NCBI RefSeq assembly: GCF_033723955.1
Contig: NZ_CP137555.1
Location: 2,224,001-2,288,000, forward strand
Source: Microbulbifer pacificus
GTDB lineage: Bacteria > Pseudomonadota > Gammaproteobacteria > Pseudomonadales > Cellvibrionaceae
Direction of reading: 5' to 3'
Length of the DNA: 64,000 bases
In this document: positions 18,154 through 26,374 of the stretch, piece after piece
Layout of the letters: each line of letters opens with the position of its first letter
Position numbering within the stretch: position 1 is the first letter of the stretch
Notes under the pieces: model-generated
Database searches by the model: none
What the model was told of the DNA's origin: nothing
What the model saw: only the letters and a program-made list of their open reading frames with translations
Translations under genes and position numbers: made by a program

Positions 18154-19320
18154 ATGTCAGAGCTGGACCCGAATTTTGCTGCGCGTCTCGCTTCCGGTGT
18201 TTATGCGGTAAAAAACGAAAAAACCAGAAGTGCTTTCTATACCACTTTCAAAAATTATCTGGAGCTGGGAGAAGACCGGAAACTGCAAAGTAGCGGGCTG
18301 ACCGGGAAAACCGGCGGCATTCTCCTGCAGACCTCCCACATGATGGCTGTGGCAGCGGAAGGGAAATCCGGCAGCGCCTATGAGAATCAAGCTGTTATTG
18401 CGATCAAGGGTACTGCAAGCCTGATGGATGGCCTGACGGACCTGAATGCGGGACTCAAGAGCGCGAAAACCGGCGGTATGGTTCACCAGGGCTTTCTGTC
18501 CACGTTCAATTCATTCGTAGATCAGTTGCCGCAGTTTTCTACCAATGTTCACACTATCCACTGCGTCGGCCACAGCCTTGGTGGTGCACTGGCGACCCTG
18601 ACGGCAGATTGGTTGAAGTCGCACTCAGGGCGCCAGGTGAAGCTTTATACTTTCGGATCGCCGCGGGTCGGCCTTGAATACTACGCCGCCAAAACCGGGC
18701 GACGGATAGGCGCCGCTAATATCTACCGGGTCTACCACCAGACTGACCCGGTACCAATGGTGCCGACCTGGCCTTTTTTCCATGTCCCCGACGGGGGTGA
18801 CGGCGATTTCCTGCTGCCCTCCGGCCTGCACCTGAAGCCGTGGGAATTTCACAGCATGGACAGGTATGCCAAATCCACCAGAGGGGAAGACAATCAGCCG
18901 CTGGACTGGCCCAAACTGAAATCACGCCGCCCCCAGGATTTCCTCGATTCCAGTATCGAAGCCTGGCTGAAGGCCGACGGCGTGGTTTCGTTTACTCTGA
19001 ACACCGCGCGGCTGCTGAGCGCGGCGATTCTGTGGGTGGTGAAAAAGCTGATCAATCTCACGGGGATTGCGGTAGTGATGGCGGGAAGTACCACCTTTAC
19101 CCTGCTGGACCGCCTCGCCATGCTGATGAGCAAGGGTCTGCAGCTGGCCAAGGATATTTCCATCTGGGTGCTGCGCCTGATCCGGCGTATGGCGCAGATG
19201 CTGGGTATCGTGATTCGCGAGGGCGCGGAGATGACCCTGAATTTCATCCGCCAGGTGTTTATCCAGGCGCATCACGCGGTGTCGGAACTGGTGCGCCAGG
19301 CCGGCCGCACCCTGCACTGA
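18154..19320 (+). CDS. Class 3 lipase with hydrophobic C-terminal region, possible secreted effector
   Basis: A 388-residue alpha/beta hydrolase of the lipase_3 (Rhizomucor-type) family. The nucleophile elbow is VGHSLGGAL with Ser141; Asp198 in QTDPVP and His233 in EFHSMDRY fit the other triad positions. No signal peptide is present. After about residue 275 the chain becomes a series of hydrophobic or amphipathic helices (LLSAAILWVVKKLI, GIAVVMAGSTTF, LGIVIREGAEMTLNFI), unusual for a housekeeping lipase and reminiscent of membrane-inserting tails of delivered phospholipases. Two exported paralogous small proteins precede it in the same operon. No VgrG, Hcp or PAAR gene is in the window. Confidence 0.85.
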   Translation: MSELDPNFAARLASGVYAVKNEKTRSAFYTTFKNYLELGEDRKLQSSGLTGKTGGILLQTSHMMAVAAEGKSGSAYENQAVIAIKGTASLMDGLTDLNAGLKSAKTGGMVHQGFLSTFNSFVDQLPQFSTNVHTIHCVGHSLGGALATLTADWLKSHSGRQVKLYTFGSPRVGLEYYAAKTGRRIGAANIYRVYHQTDPVPMVPTWPFFHVPDGGDGDFLLPSGLHLKPWEFHSMDRYAKSTRGEDNQPLDWPKLKSRRPQDFLDSSIEAWLKADGVVSFTLNTARLLSAAILWVVKKLINLTGIAVVMAGSTTFTLLDRLAMLMSKGLQLAKDISIWVLRLIRRMAQMLGIVIREGAEMTLNFIRQVFIQAHHAVSELVRQAGRTLH

Positions 19321-19352
19321 TTCCGCTGGTAAACCTTACCGGACCGAAGGCG

Positions 19353-19369
19353 CGGGGCTTACAGCCCCG
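19353..19369. terminator. Short hairpin between convergent genes
   Basis: CGGGGCT and AGCCCCG form a 7-bp stem around a 3-nt loop, between the lipase end (+) and the antiporter end (-), overlapping the latter's stop codon. No T run is present on either strand, so it is at best a weak bidirectional terminator. Confidence 0.3.
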
Positions 19370-21272
19370 GTCTGATAATCCCGGTCTTGTTGCGCCCCTT
19401 TTTGCCGCCTTTGCTTTGCTCTTCTTTTCCGGCACCCACGCGCTTGTTGTCCCAGTGATGATCCAGATGCAGGTCCGGGTCGCGGCGGTCTTCCCGCAGC
19501 GCTTGTAGCAGCTGTTCGCGGTAGATCCTGGTCTGCGCGATGTGCTGGGATTCGTCGCGCCAGTAAGGGAACAGAGATTCCAGCATGCGCTGGTCGTGCT
19601 GTTTGAATTTGCGTGCGGCCCTGTGGGCCCGGTGGTAGGAATAGCCCAATAACTGCAGCGCGCCGGCTCCGATCTCCAGCGCGCTGTCGACGGTTTCGCG
19701 GTAGATGTATTTCACGCCCGCTTCCATCAATGCGTACTGGTGCATACGGTTGCGCGCGCGCGCGAGGATGGTGATGTGTGGGTAGTGCTTCTGGATACGG
19801 CTGACGATCTCCAGTGACGCGGCCTGGTCGCTCAGGGTGAGGATGGCGATCTTCGCATTGTCGGCACCGGCCGCGTGTAGCAGGTCATCGCGCGAGGCGT
19901 CGCCATAGTAGGCCTTGATACCGTAGCGGCGCACCAGCTCCAGCTGCTCGGCGTTGTGCTCAAGCAGGGTGGTGTCGAAGCCGCAGGCATTCAGCAGGCG
20001 CCCGGAAATCTGGCCGTAGCGGCCGTAGCCGATGATGATCACCGGGGAGCCATCGTCCTGGGGGGCGCTGTCGGGAATATCCGGGGTGCGCGGGCCGGTG
20101 AAGTAGCGCGGCTGGATCAGCTGTTCATAGGCCAGCAACAACAGTGGCGTGAAGGCCATGGACAGGGCAATCAGCGCGATCAGCAGGCTGCTGACATCGC
20201 TCGGCAGCACCTGGTTCTGGCTCGCGAAGGCCAGCAGTACGAAACCGAACTCCCCCGCCTGCGCCAGGGATACCGCAAACAGCCAGTCCTCACCCCGTGC
20301 CATGCCACGCACCCGCGCCAGTGCAAACAGCACCGCGAATTTCACCAGCACCAGCATCGCCAGTAGCCCGAGCAGCAGCAGCGGCTTCTGCATCACCAGC
20401 GCGAGATCCAGGTTGGCGCCGACGGCGAGGAAAAACAGTCCCAGCAGCAGGCCCTTGAACGGCTCGATGTCCGCTTCCAGCTCGTGGCGGAACTCGCTCT
20501 CCGCCAGAACCACGCCGGCGATAAAGGTGCCGAGGGCCGGCGACAGGTTGAGCCAGGTCATGACCGCGGCCGCACCCAGTACAATCAGCAGGGAGCAGGC
20601 GGTGAAAAGTTCGCGGGTGCGCGCGCCCACCACCAGCCGCAGCAGCGGGGTAAGCAGGTAGCGCCCCGCCAGCACCAGCGCGGCAATGGCACCGAGTACC
20701 GCGAGGGCATAGGCCCAGCCCTGCAGGTGTTCCGGGTTACTGGCCACCTCCACGGTCGCCAGCAGCGGCAGCAGCGCAAGAATCGGGATGACCGCAATAT
20801 CCTGGAACAGCAACACGCTGAACGCATTGCGTCCGCCCTCGGTCTTGAGCAGATTTTTTTCCGACAGTGACTGCAACACGATTGCAGTGGAGGACAGCGC
20901 AAGAATCAGGCCGACAGCGGTACCGGTGCGCCAGTTGAAGCCGAATAGTGCCATCGCCAGCCCGCAAACTGCAGCGGCGGTGATCAGCACCTGCGCGCCG
21001 CCGGTGCCGAAAATGGCGCCGCGAAGGGACCACAGCTTGCGCGGCTGCAGCTCCAGGCCGATCAGGAACAGCATCAATGCGACCCCGAACTCCGCGAAGT
21101 GCATCTCGTCGCTGGTGTCGCCCACCAGGCCGAAGGCGTGTGGGCCAATCAGCACCCCTGCTACCAGGTAGCCGAGCACCGAGCCGAAGCCCAGGCGTTT
21201 GGCCAGCGGCACGGAAATCACCGCAGCGGCGAGGAAGATGACGGCTTGTAGCAGGTAGTTATCGTGCGGCAT
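19359..21272 (-). CDS. CPA2-family monovalent cation:proton antiporter with RCK domain (KefB/KefC-like)
   Basis: A 637-residue membrane protein. The first about 385 residues are a Na+/H+ exchanger-type transmembrane domain with a dozen hydrophobic segments (LGYLVAGVLIGPHAFGL, EFGVALMLFLIGLELQP, LALSSTAIVLQSL). A cytoplasmic TrkA-N/RCK domain follows, with the nucleotide fold VIIIGYGRYGQISGRLL and an acidic end of the second strand (TLLEHN). The charged C-terminal tail is long. KefB/C homologues export K+ in exchange for H+ during electrophile stress. The gene lies 47 bp after the CPA1 antiporter on the same strand, probably one operon. Confidence 0.9.
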   Translation of the reverse strand: MPHDNYLLQAVIFLAAAVISVPLAKRLGFGSVLGYLVAGVLIGPHAFGLVGDTSDEMHFAEFGVALMLFLIGLELQPRKLWSLRGAIFGTGGAQVLITAAAVCGLAMALFGFNWRTGTAVGLILALSSTAIVLQSLSEKNLLKTEGGRNAFSVLLFQDIAVIPILALLPLLATVEVASNPEHLQGWAYALAVLGAIAALVLAGRYLLTPLLRLVVGARTRELFTACSLLIVLGAAAVMTWLNLSPALGTFIAGVVLAESEFRHELEADIEPFKGLLLGLFFLAVGANLDLALVMQKPLLLLGLLAMLVLVKFAVLFALARVRGMARGEDWLFAVSLAQAGEFGFVLLAFASQNQVLPSDVSSLLIALIALSMAFTPLLLLAYEQLIQPRYFTGPRTPDIPDSAPQDDGSPVIIIGYGRYGQISGRLLNACGFDTTLLEHNAEQLELVRRYGIKAYYGDASRDDLLHAAGADNAKIAILTLSDQAASLEIVSRIQKHYPHITILARARNRMHQYALMEAGVKYIYRETVDSALEIGAGALQLLGYSYHRAHRAARKFKQHDQRMLESLFPYWRDESQHIAQTRIYREQLLQALREDRRDPDLHLDHHWDNKRVGAGKEEQSKGGKKGRNKTGIIRPGL

Positions 21273-21319
21273 GAACGCTCTTTGCAGTTATCGGGTTAGC
21301 AGCCGCTGCGACGGGAACA

Positions 21320-22615
21320 TCAGTCTGCCGGGATGGCGGGATCGCCCTCCGGGAAGACCGCTGCGCGGCTGCGGTGAATCAGTGGGGCAATAGTGGAGCC
21401 CTGAACCACGATGGAGAAGAGTACCACGCCGTAGGTCATCACGATCCACAGGTGGCGCAGGTCGTGGTCGCCGGCAATCACGTGGCCCGCGGGAATCGAC
21501 ATCGCCAGAGCCAGTGCCAGGCCACCGCGCAGCCCGCCCCAGACGAGGATGCGCTCGGTGTAGGGATGGTATTTGCGATGGCGCTTCAGGATCAGGAACG
21601 GAATTTTCACCGCCAGGGTGCGGGCCAGCAGCACCACCACGATGGCCACCGCAATCAACACGAAGTCGATCGGCTGCAGGTTGATGGTGATCAGGAACAG
21701 ACCCACCAGCAGGAACAGGATGCCGTTGAGGAATTCCTCGGTAATGGTCCAGAAGTGATCCAGCTCGTGCTGGCTCACCCGTGAGAAGCCACGCTCGCGG
21801 GTGTAGTTGCCGATGATGATGCCGGAGACCACCATCGCCAGTGCACCGGAAACCCCGAGTATGTTGGCAGTGGCAAAGCCCGCGGTGGGGATCACCAGGG
21901 TCAGCAGCAGTTCCAGGCTGTGGTCGTTGGTGGAGCAGATCAGCCAGTGGAACAGTGCGCCGATTGCCAGACCGAGGGCGATACCACCCAGCGCCTCAAC
22001 CATGAACAAGTGGCTGATGGCGGGCAGCGTCGGTTCGGTGCCATCGAAGGCCAGCGCGTAGATCACTGCGAATACCACGATGCCGAAGCCATCGTTGAAC
22101 AGTGACTCCCCTTCCACCTGAATGGAAATCTGCTCCGGCGCCTTCATGCTCTTGATGATCGCCAGCACCGCAATGGGGTCCGTGGGGGAGATAAGCGCGC
22201 CGAACAGCAGGCAGTACACCAGTTCCACCGGCATGCCGATAAAACCGAAGAAGTAATACATCATGTAGCCGACCGCGAAGGTGGAAATCAGGGTGCCGAA
22301 AATGGCGAGCAAGGTGATTTCCACTTTCTGGTTGCGCAGCATCAACAGGTCGATGTGCAAACTGCCGGCGAACAGCAGGAAGCCGAGCATGCCTTTGAGC
22401 AGCAGGTCTTCGAGATTCAGCAGCGGCAGCAGTTGTGCCGCCCAATCCCGCAGCTCGACGATCTCCAGTTTGCCGAGGCCGATGACGATCAGTGACAGCG
22501 CCAGCGAGCCCGCGGTGATGGCGATGGTAGTCTGGGTGCGCAGTACATATTGATTGAGGAAACCGAGAAACACGGAGACAGCAGCGAGAAAGCAAAAAGT
22601 GTAATAGACGTCCAT
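21320..22615 (-). CDS. CPA1-family sodium:proton antiporter (NhaP-like)
   Basis: A 431-residue integral membrane protein with about 12 hydrophobic segments. The CPA1 hallmarks are LFGALISPTDPIAVLAI, GESLFNDGFGIVVF (the ND motif that binds the cation) and WGGLRGGLALALAMS. It exchanges cytoplasmic Na+ (or K+) for H+ and helps pH and salt homeostasis, consistent with a marine host. Upstream of the RCK-containing antiporter in the same direction; the pair gives two ion-exchange routes. The C-terminal tail after the last helix is short, unlike SOS1/NhaP members with regulatory tails. Confidence 0.92.
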   Translation of the reverse strand: MDVYYTFCFLAAVSVFLGFLNQYVLRTQTTIAITAGSLALSLIVIGLGKLEIVELRDWAAQLLPLLNLEDLLLKGMLGFLLFAGSLHIDLLMLRNQKVEITLLAIFGTLISTFAVGYMMYYFFGFIGMPVELVYCLLFGALISPTDPIAVLAIIKSMKAPEQISIQVEGESLFNDGFGIVVFAVIYALAFDGTEPTLPAISHLFMVEALGGIALGLAIGALFHWLICSTNDHSLELLLTLVIPTAGFATANILGVSGALAMVVSGIIIGNYTRERGFSRVSQHELDHFWTITEEFLNGILFLLVGLFLITINLQPIDFVLIAVAIVVVLLARTLAVKIPFLILKRHRKYHPYTERILVWGGLRGGLALALAMSIPAGHVIAGDHDLRHLWIVMTYGVVLFSIVVQGSTIAPLIHRSRAAVFPEGDPAIPAD

Positions 22616-22659
22616 GTGGGCGCGGGGTCTCCGGTGCGATGCGGGGGATTACCTCTAAC

Positions 22660-22687
22660 TGTAGGAGCCCGCGGGAGGGCTCCTACA
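22660..22687. repeat. REP-like hairpin
   Basis: TGTAGGAGCCC (22660-22670) and GGGCTCCTACA (22677-22687) form a perfect 11-bp stem with a 6-nt loop. The GTAGGAGC core is common in REP sequences of pseudomonads and relatives. It lies between the pirin stop and the antiporter start, so it could also end pirin transcription. Confidence 0.55.
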
Positions 22688-22740
22688 AAAAGCGGGGTTG
22701 AGCGCGCGCCAACTCGATGAGTAAATCTATCCGATAGAAA

Positions 22741-23646
22741 TTACTCGGTGAGCGTGCCGTTGTTGTAGTCGCGCACGGCCTGTTCGATTTCTTCGCGGGT
22801 GTTCATGACGAAGGGACCGTAGTGCGCTACCGGCTCGTTGAGCGGTCTGCCGTGCAGTACCAGCATCCCTGCGCCCTGTTCCGGTGCGTCTTCAGGCGCG
22901 CGCAATTGTAATGATTCACCGCTGCCAAACAACACAAGATTGCCGCGATTTACCACGCCGCGACCGGTATCCAGTGCGCCGCGATAGATGTACACCAGCA
23001 CCGAGTGTTCCGGCGATATACCCAGGTCGATTTGCGCGCCGGCCGCCAGGCGAATATCCGCCACTGCGGCCTCTGCGGCCGCATCCAGCAGTGGGCCATT
23101 CTCGGGTTGTCCATGCACCTGCCACTGACCGGCAAGTATGCGCAGCAGCGAGCCGCGCTCATCCAGTGGCACCTCGCGCACCTGTTCCGGCTGGATATCC
23201 CGCCATCCGGGCTTGCTCATCTTGTCCTGTGCGGCCATGTTGATCCACAGTTGGAAACCGTGCATGCCGCCCGCCCCCGGATCTTTGGATTGCGAAGGCA
23301 TTTCCGAGTGGATGATGCCGCGCCCGGCGCGCATCCACTGGGCGCCACCCTGGGCGATTGCACCGCGATTGCCAAGGTGGTCGCGGTGCTCGAACTCGCC
23401 GCTCAGCATATAGGTCAGGGTCTCGATGCCCCGGTGCGGGTGCGGCGGAAAACCGGCGATATAGTCGTCGGGATTTTCCGAGCGAATTTCATCGATCATC
23501 AGGAAGGGGCTGAAATCCTGGAACTGGAAGCCCGCAACCCGGTGAATCTTCACTCCGGCACCATCGGCGGATGGTTGACCCGCCACTACCCGCGCCGCGC
23601 GGCGGACAGCGGCGCCTGAAACGCTGTTCTGTGTGAATTTATCCAT
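22741..23646 (-). CDS. Pirin family protein (YhaK/YhhW-like)
   Basis: A 301-residue bicupin pirin. Metal ligands are in the N-terminal cupin: FPPHPHRGIETLTYML and the HSEMPS segment. Bacterial pirins include quercetin 2,3-dioxygenases and redox-sensing proteins. I chose the ATG at 23646, preceded by AGGAG; the longer frame starts inside the divergent LysR gene's promoter. It diverges from a LysR-type regulator, the same pairing as E. coli yhaK/yhaJ. Function here may be protection against quinones or aromatic electrophiles. Confidence 0.92.
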   Translation of the reverse strand: MDKFTQNSVSGAAVRRAARVVAGQPSADGAGVKIHRVAGFQFQDFSPFLMIDEIRSENPDDYIAGFPPHPHRGIETLTYMLSGEFEHRDHLGNRGAIAQGGAQWMRAGRGIIHSEMPSQSKDPGAGGMHGFQLWINMAAQDKMSKPGWRDIQPEQVREVPLDERGSLLRILAGQWQVHGQPENGPLLDAAAEAAVADIRLAAGAQIDLGISPEHSVLVYIYRGALDTGRGVVNRGNLVLFGSGESLQLRAPEDAPEQGAGMLVLHGRPLNEPVAHYGPFVMNTREEIEQAVRDYNNGTLTE

Positions 23647-23798
23647 GGTCCTGCTCCTCTGTTTCCGGCAGTATAGGCCGATAAAATCGCCAGAAAATGG
23701 CAAATAATCGCAACTAATATTCGAATGGCTCGACAGGTCATTTGGGCGCGCGGCATCACAAAACAGAAGCAGAAACAGCAACAGACAAAGGACAGTCT

Positions 23799-24686
23799 AT
23801 GGCGAAGGTAACGCTGGAACAGTGGCGTATGTTTCAGGCAGTGGTGGAACACGGCGGTTTTTCCCAGGCAGCGGACGCGGTACACAAGAGCCAGTCTTCT
23901 ATCAATCACGCGGTGCACAAGTTACAGGAGAGTCTCGGAATTCCCCTGCTCGAAGTGCGCGGGCGCAAGGCGGAACTCACCGAAGCCGGGCGCGTGCTAC
24001 TGAACCGCGCCAGCGGTTTGCTGGATGAAGCGGAAGCACTGGAGGCGGTGGCCGATAGTCTCGCCGCCGGCACCGAGGCGCGCCTGCGCCTGGCGGTGGA
24101 TGTCCTGTTCGATTACGAGGCGCTGCTCAATGCGGTGGAGCGCTTCGCCGGCGAATTCCCCCACACCCGCCTGGAGATCAGAGAGACGGTGCTTTCCGGC
24201 GCCGAGGAACTGCTGCTGCAGCAGGAAGTGGATTTCATCCTGTCGGCGCGCGTGCCCCAGGGCTTTGTCGGCGAGCCGGTCTCAAGGGTGAAGTTCGTGC
24301 CAGTCGCGCACCCAAACCACCCCCTGCACCAGCTGGGGCGTCCAGTGAACCGCGAGGATCTGAAAACCGCGCGGCAGATCGTGATGCGCGATTCCGCACT
24401 GAAAAATCGCCAGGATGCGGGTTGGCTCGGCTCCGACCAGCGCATCACCGTGACCAATGTGCACACCTCCATCGAACTGATTGAGCGCGGGCTGGGCTTC
24501 GCCTGGCTGCCACAGACGCGCATACGCGATTCCCTGTCTGCCGACCGGCTGCTGCCGCTGCGCACCGAGGAGCCCTGGGAGCGGGATGTCACCGTCTACC
24601 TGATTTACGCTGACAAGGATCGCGCAGGTCCCGCGGCCTGCCTGCTGTTGCGGGCGCTGCGCGAGGGGCTGCCACCGTTTGAATAG
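23799..24686 (+). CDS. LysR-family transcriptional regulator (YhaJ-like context)
   Basis: A 295-residue LysR-type regulator. The winged HTH covers about residues 5-65 (FQAVVEHGGFSQAADAVHKSQSSINHAVHKLQ), and the periplasmic-binding-protein-like effector domain follows. The ATG at 23799 is preceded by AAAGGAC; the earlier start lacks one. The gene diverges from pirin across a 152-bp AT-rich region that should hold its operator. Nearby DoxX and glutathionyl-hydroquinone reductase genes match the E. coli yqjF-yqjG-yhaJ-yhaK neighbourhood, where YhaJ responds to aromatic breakdown products. Orthology is inferred from context. Confidence 0.9.
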   Translation: MAKVTLEQWRMFQAVVEHGGFSQAADAVHKSQSSINHAVHKLQESLGIPLLEVRGRKAELTEAGRVLLNRASGLLDEAEALEAVADSLAAGTEARLRLAVDVLFDYEALLNAVERFAGEFPHTRLEIRETVLSGAEELLLQQEVDFILSARVPQGFVGEPVSRVKFVPVAHPNHPLHQLGRPVNREDLKTARQIVMRDSALKNRQDAGWLGSDQRITVTNVHTSIELIERGLGFAWLPQTRIRDSLSADRLLPLRTEEPWERDVTVYLIYADKDRAGPAACLLLRALREGLPPFE

Positions 24687-24737
24687 CGAGTTTTCGAAGT
24701 TGCGGTTGCGCAACAGATTGGCAGGCGGGAGGGCGTG

Positions 24738-25742
24738 ATGCGCAACAATAGCGGTGACATCAACTGGGGAATCATCGGTTGCGGCAATGTCACCGAGGTC
24801 AAGAGCGGCCCCGCCTTCAGCAAGGTGCCCGGCTCGCGCCTATACGCGGTGATGCGCCGGGACAGGGAAAAACTGATCGACTACGCCCGGCGCCACTCGG
24901 TGCCGAAATACTATGAGTCGGCCGAAGCGCTGATTCACGACCCCGAGGTGGACGCGGTGTATATCGCCACGCCGCCGGGCAGCCATCGGCAGTATGCATT
25001 GCAGGTCGCCAGCGCCAACAAGCACTGCTGCATCGAAAAGCCGATGGCGCTGAATGCCAGCGAGTGCCGGGAAATCCTCGACGCCTTTGCCGGCAAATCC
25101 GCACAGCTGTTCGTGGCCTACTATCGTCGCTCCCTGCCCCGCTTTAACCAGGTGAAGGCATGGCTGGATGCCGGAAAGATCGGTGCGGTTCGCCACGTAA
25201 GTTGGGGTTATTCCCGCCCGCCTTCGGAGCGCGCTTTATCTGGGGAGTATGACTGGCACACCGATCCGCAGATTTCCGGTGGCGGCCATTTTGTCGACCT
25301 GGCCTGTCACGGACTGGACCTGTTCATCTATCTGCTTGGGGACATCTCCGCTGCCAAGGGCATTGCCACCAACCAGCAGGGATTGTATCCGGCAGAGGAT
25401 GCAGTGGCGGCCTGTTGGATTTTCGACAGCGGCATCACCGGCTCGGGACACTGGAACTTCGGGGCGGGCGCCAGCTGCGACGATGTCATCATTACTGGCA
25501 GCGCCGGCAGTATTCATTTCTCGGTGTTTGGGTCTGGCCCGTTTGTCCTCGAGACGGCGGCGGGCGTCGAGCGTGCCGACATCAGCAATCCGGAAAATAT
25601 CCAGTATTTCCATATCGAGAATATGATCCAGCACCTGCGCGGCAATCTCCGTCACCCTTCGCTCGGTCAGGACGGGCAAAAAGCCTCGTGGGTCATGGAC
25701 CAGATACTGTCGGGATATTACCCGCCGACCACCGCAATCTGA
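24738..25742 (+). CDS. Gfo/Idh/MocA family NAD(P)-dependent oxidoreductase
   Basis: A 334-residue dehydrogenase. The Rossmann fold opens with WGIIGCGNVTEVKSGPAF; the conserved EKP motif is in CCIEKPMALNASE, and the catalytic-domain region GGGHFVDLACHGLDLF is typical. Such enzymes oxidise or reduce sugars and related polyols. The ATG at 24738 is better placed after GGCGGGAGGG than the GTG three bases upstream. It follows the LysR gene by 51 bp on the same strand. Its link to the quinone-stress neighbours is unclear. Confidence 0.9.
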   Translation: MRNNSGDINWGIIGCGNVTEVKSGPAFSKVPGSRLYAVMRRDREKLIDYARRHSVPKYYESAEALIHDPEVDAVYIATPPGSHRQYALQVASANKHCCIEKPMALNASECREILDAFAGKSAQLFVAYYRRSLPRFNQVKAWLDAGKIGAVRHVSWGYSRPPSERALSGEYDWHTDPQISGGGHFVDLACHGLDLFIYLLGDISAAKGIATNQQGLYPAEDAVAACWIFDSGITGSGHWNFGAGASCDDVIITGSAGSIHFSVFGSGPFVLETAAGVERADISNPENIQYFHIENMIQHLRGNLRHPSLGQDGQKASWVMDQILSGYYPPTTAI

Positions 25743-25814
25743 TCTCACAGGCCACTGCCGCAGCATCCGCTGCCAAGCGGCGCACGGCCGAATTCCTTAA
25801 TTGCCTTCCGATCG

Positions 25815-25843
25815 ATAAATTCGTCCATTCTGGACGAATTTAT
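25815..25843. promoter_or_regulatory. Perfect 12-bp dyad upstream of the DoxX-GST genes
   Basis: ATAAATTCGTCC and GGACGAATTTAT flank a 5-nt spacer, 90 bp before the doxX-like ATG. There is no T run, and its AT-rich, symmetric form looks like an operator for a homodimeric regulator. It could also act as terminator of the oxidoreductase gene. It does not show the T-N11-A spacing expected at its centre for a LysR site. Confidence 0.45.
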
Positions 25844-25932
25844 GCGGTTTTAGTTTCGAAAACCCGAACTACACTGAACAGCGTTGTCACTCCATACACT
25901 TTCCGCAACGGAAATCACTTGAGGATTCAGCA

Positions 25933-26337
25933 ATGAACAACGGAGTTCTGTGTGATTTTGGCAAGCTTCTCGCGCGCATTCTGATGTCGGTGATGTTTAT
26001 CGTCGCCGGTTACAGCAAGATCGGTGCCTACGCCGGCACCCAGGAATACATGGCATCCGCCGGCCTGCCGGGAATCCTGCTGCCACTGGTGATCCTGCTG
26101 GAGTTCGGTGGGGGCCTGGCGATTCTGTTCGGCTTCTGGACCCGCTGGGTGGCGCTGGCCCTGGCCGCCTTCTGTATCGCCAGCGCCTGGCTGTTCCACA
26201 ATGTCCCCGGCGATCAGATGCAACAGATCATGTTCATGAAAAACGTCACCATCGCCGGTGGCTTCCTGCTTCTCGCCTGCACCGGTGCCGGCCGCTTCAG
26301 CTTTGACCACGCCATGGCCAGGGTGAAAAACCGATGA
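25933..26337 (+). CDS. DoxX family membrane protein (YqjF-like)
   Basis: A 134-residue four-helix membrane protein. DoxX landmarks are ARILMSVMFIVAGYSKIGAY, GLPGILLPLVILLEFGGGLA and FGFWTRWVALALA. E. coli YqjF belongs to the same family and is induced by nitroaromatic derivatives through YhaJ. The ATG follows GAGGATTCAGCA. The gene starts a run with glutathionyl-hydroquinone reductase (37 bp downstream) and a GST, suggesting a role in quinone or electrophile detoxification at the membrane. Confidence 0.88.
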   Translation: MNNGVLCDFGKLLARILMSVMFIVAGYSKIGAYAGTQEYMASAGLPGILLPLVILLEFGGGLAILFGFWTRWVALALAAFCIASAWLFHNVPGDQMQQIMFMKNVTIAGGFLLLACTGAGRFSFDHAMARVKNR

Positions 26338-26374
26338 AACATGCTCGCGGCTATGACGGTAAGGGAGCGCGAAC

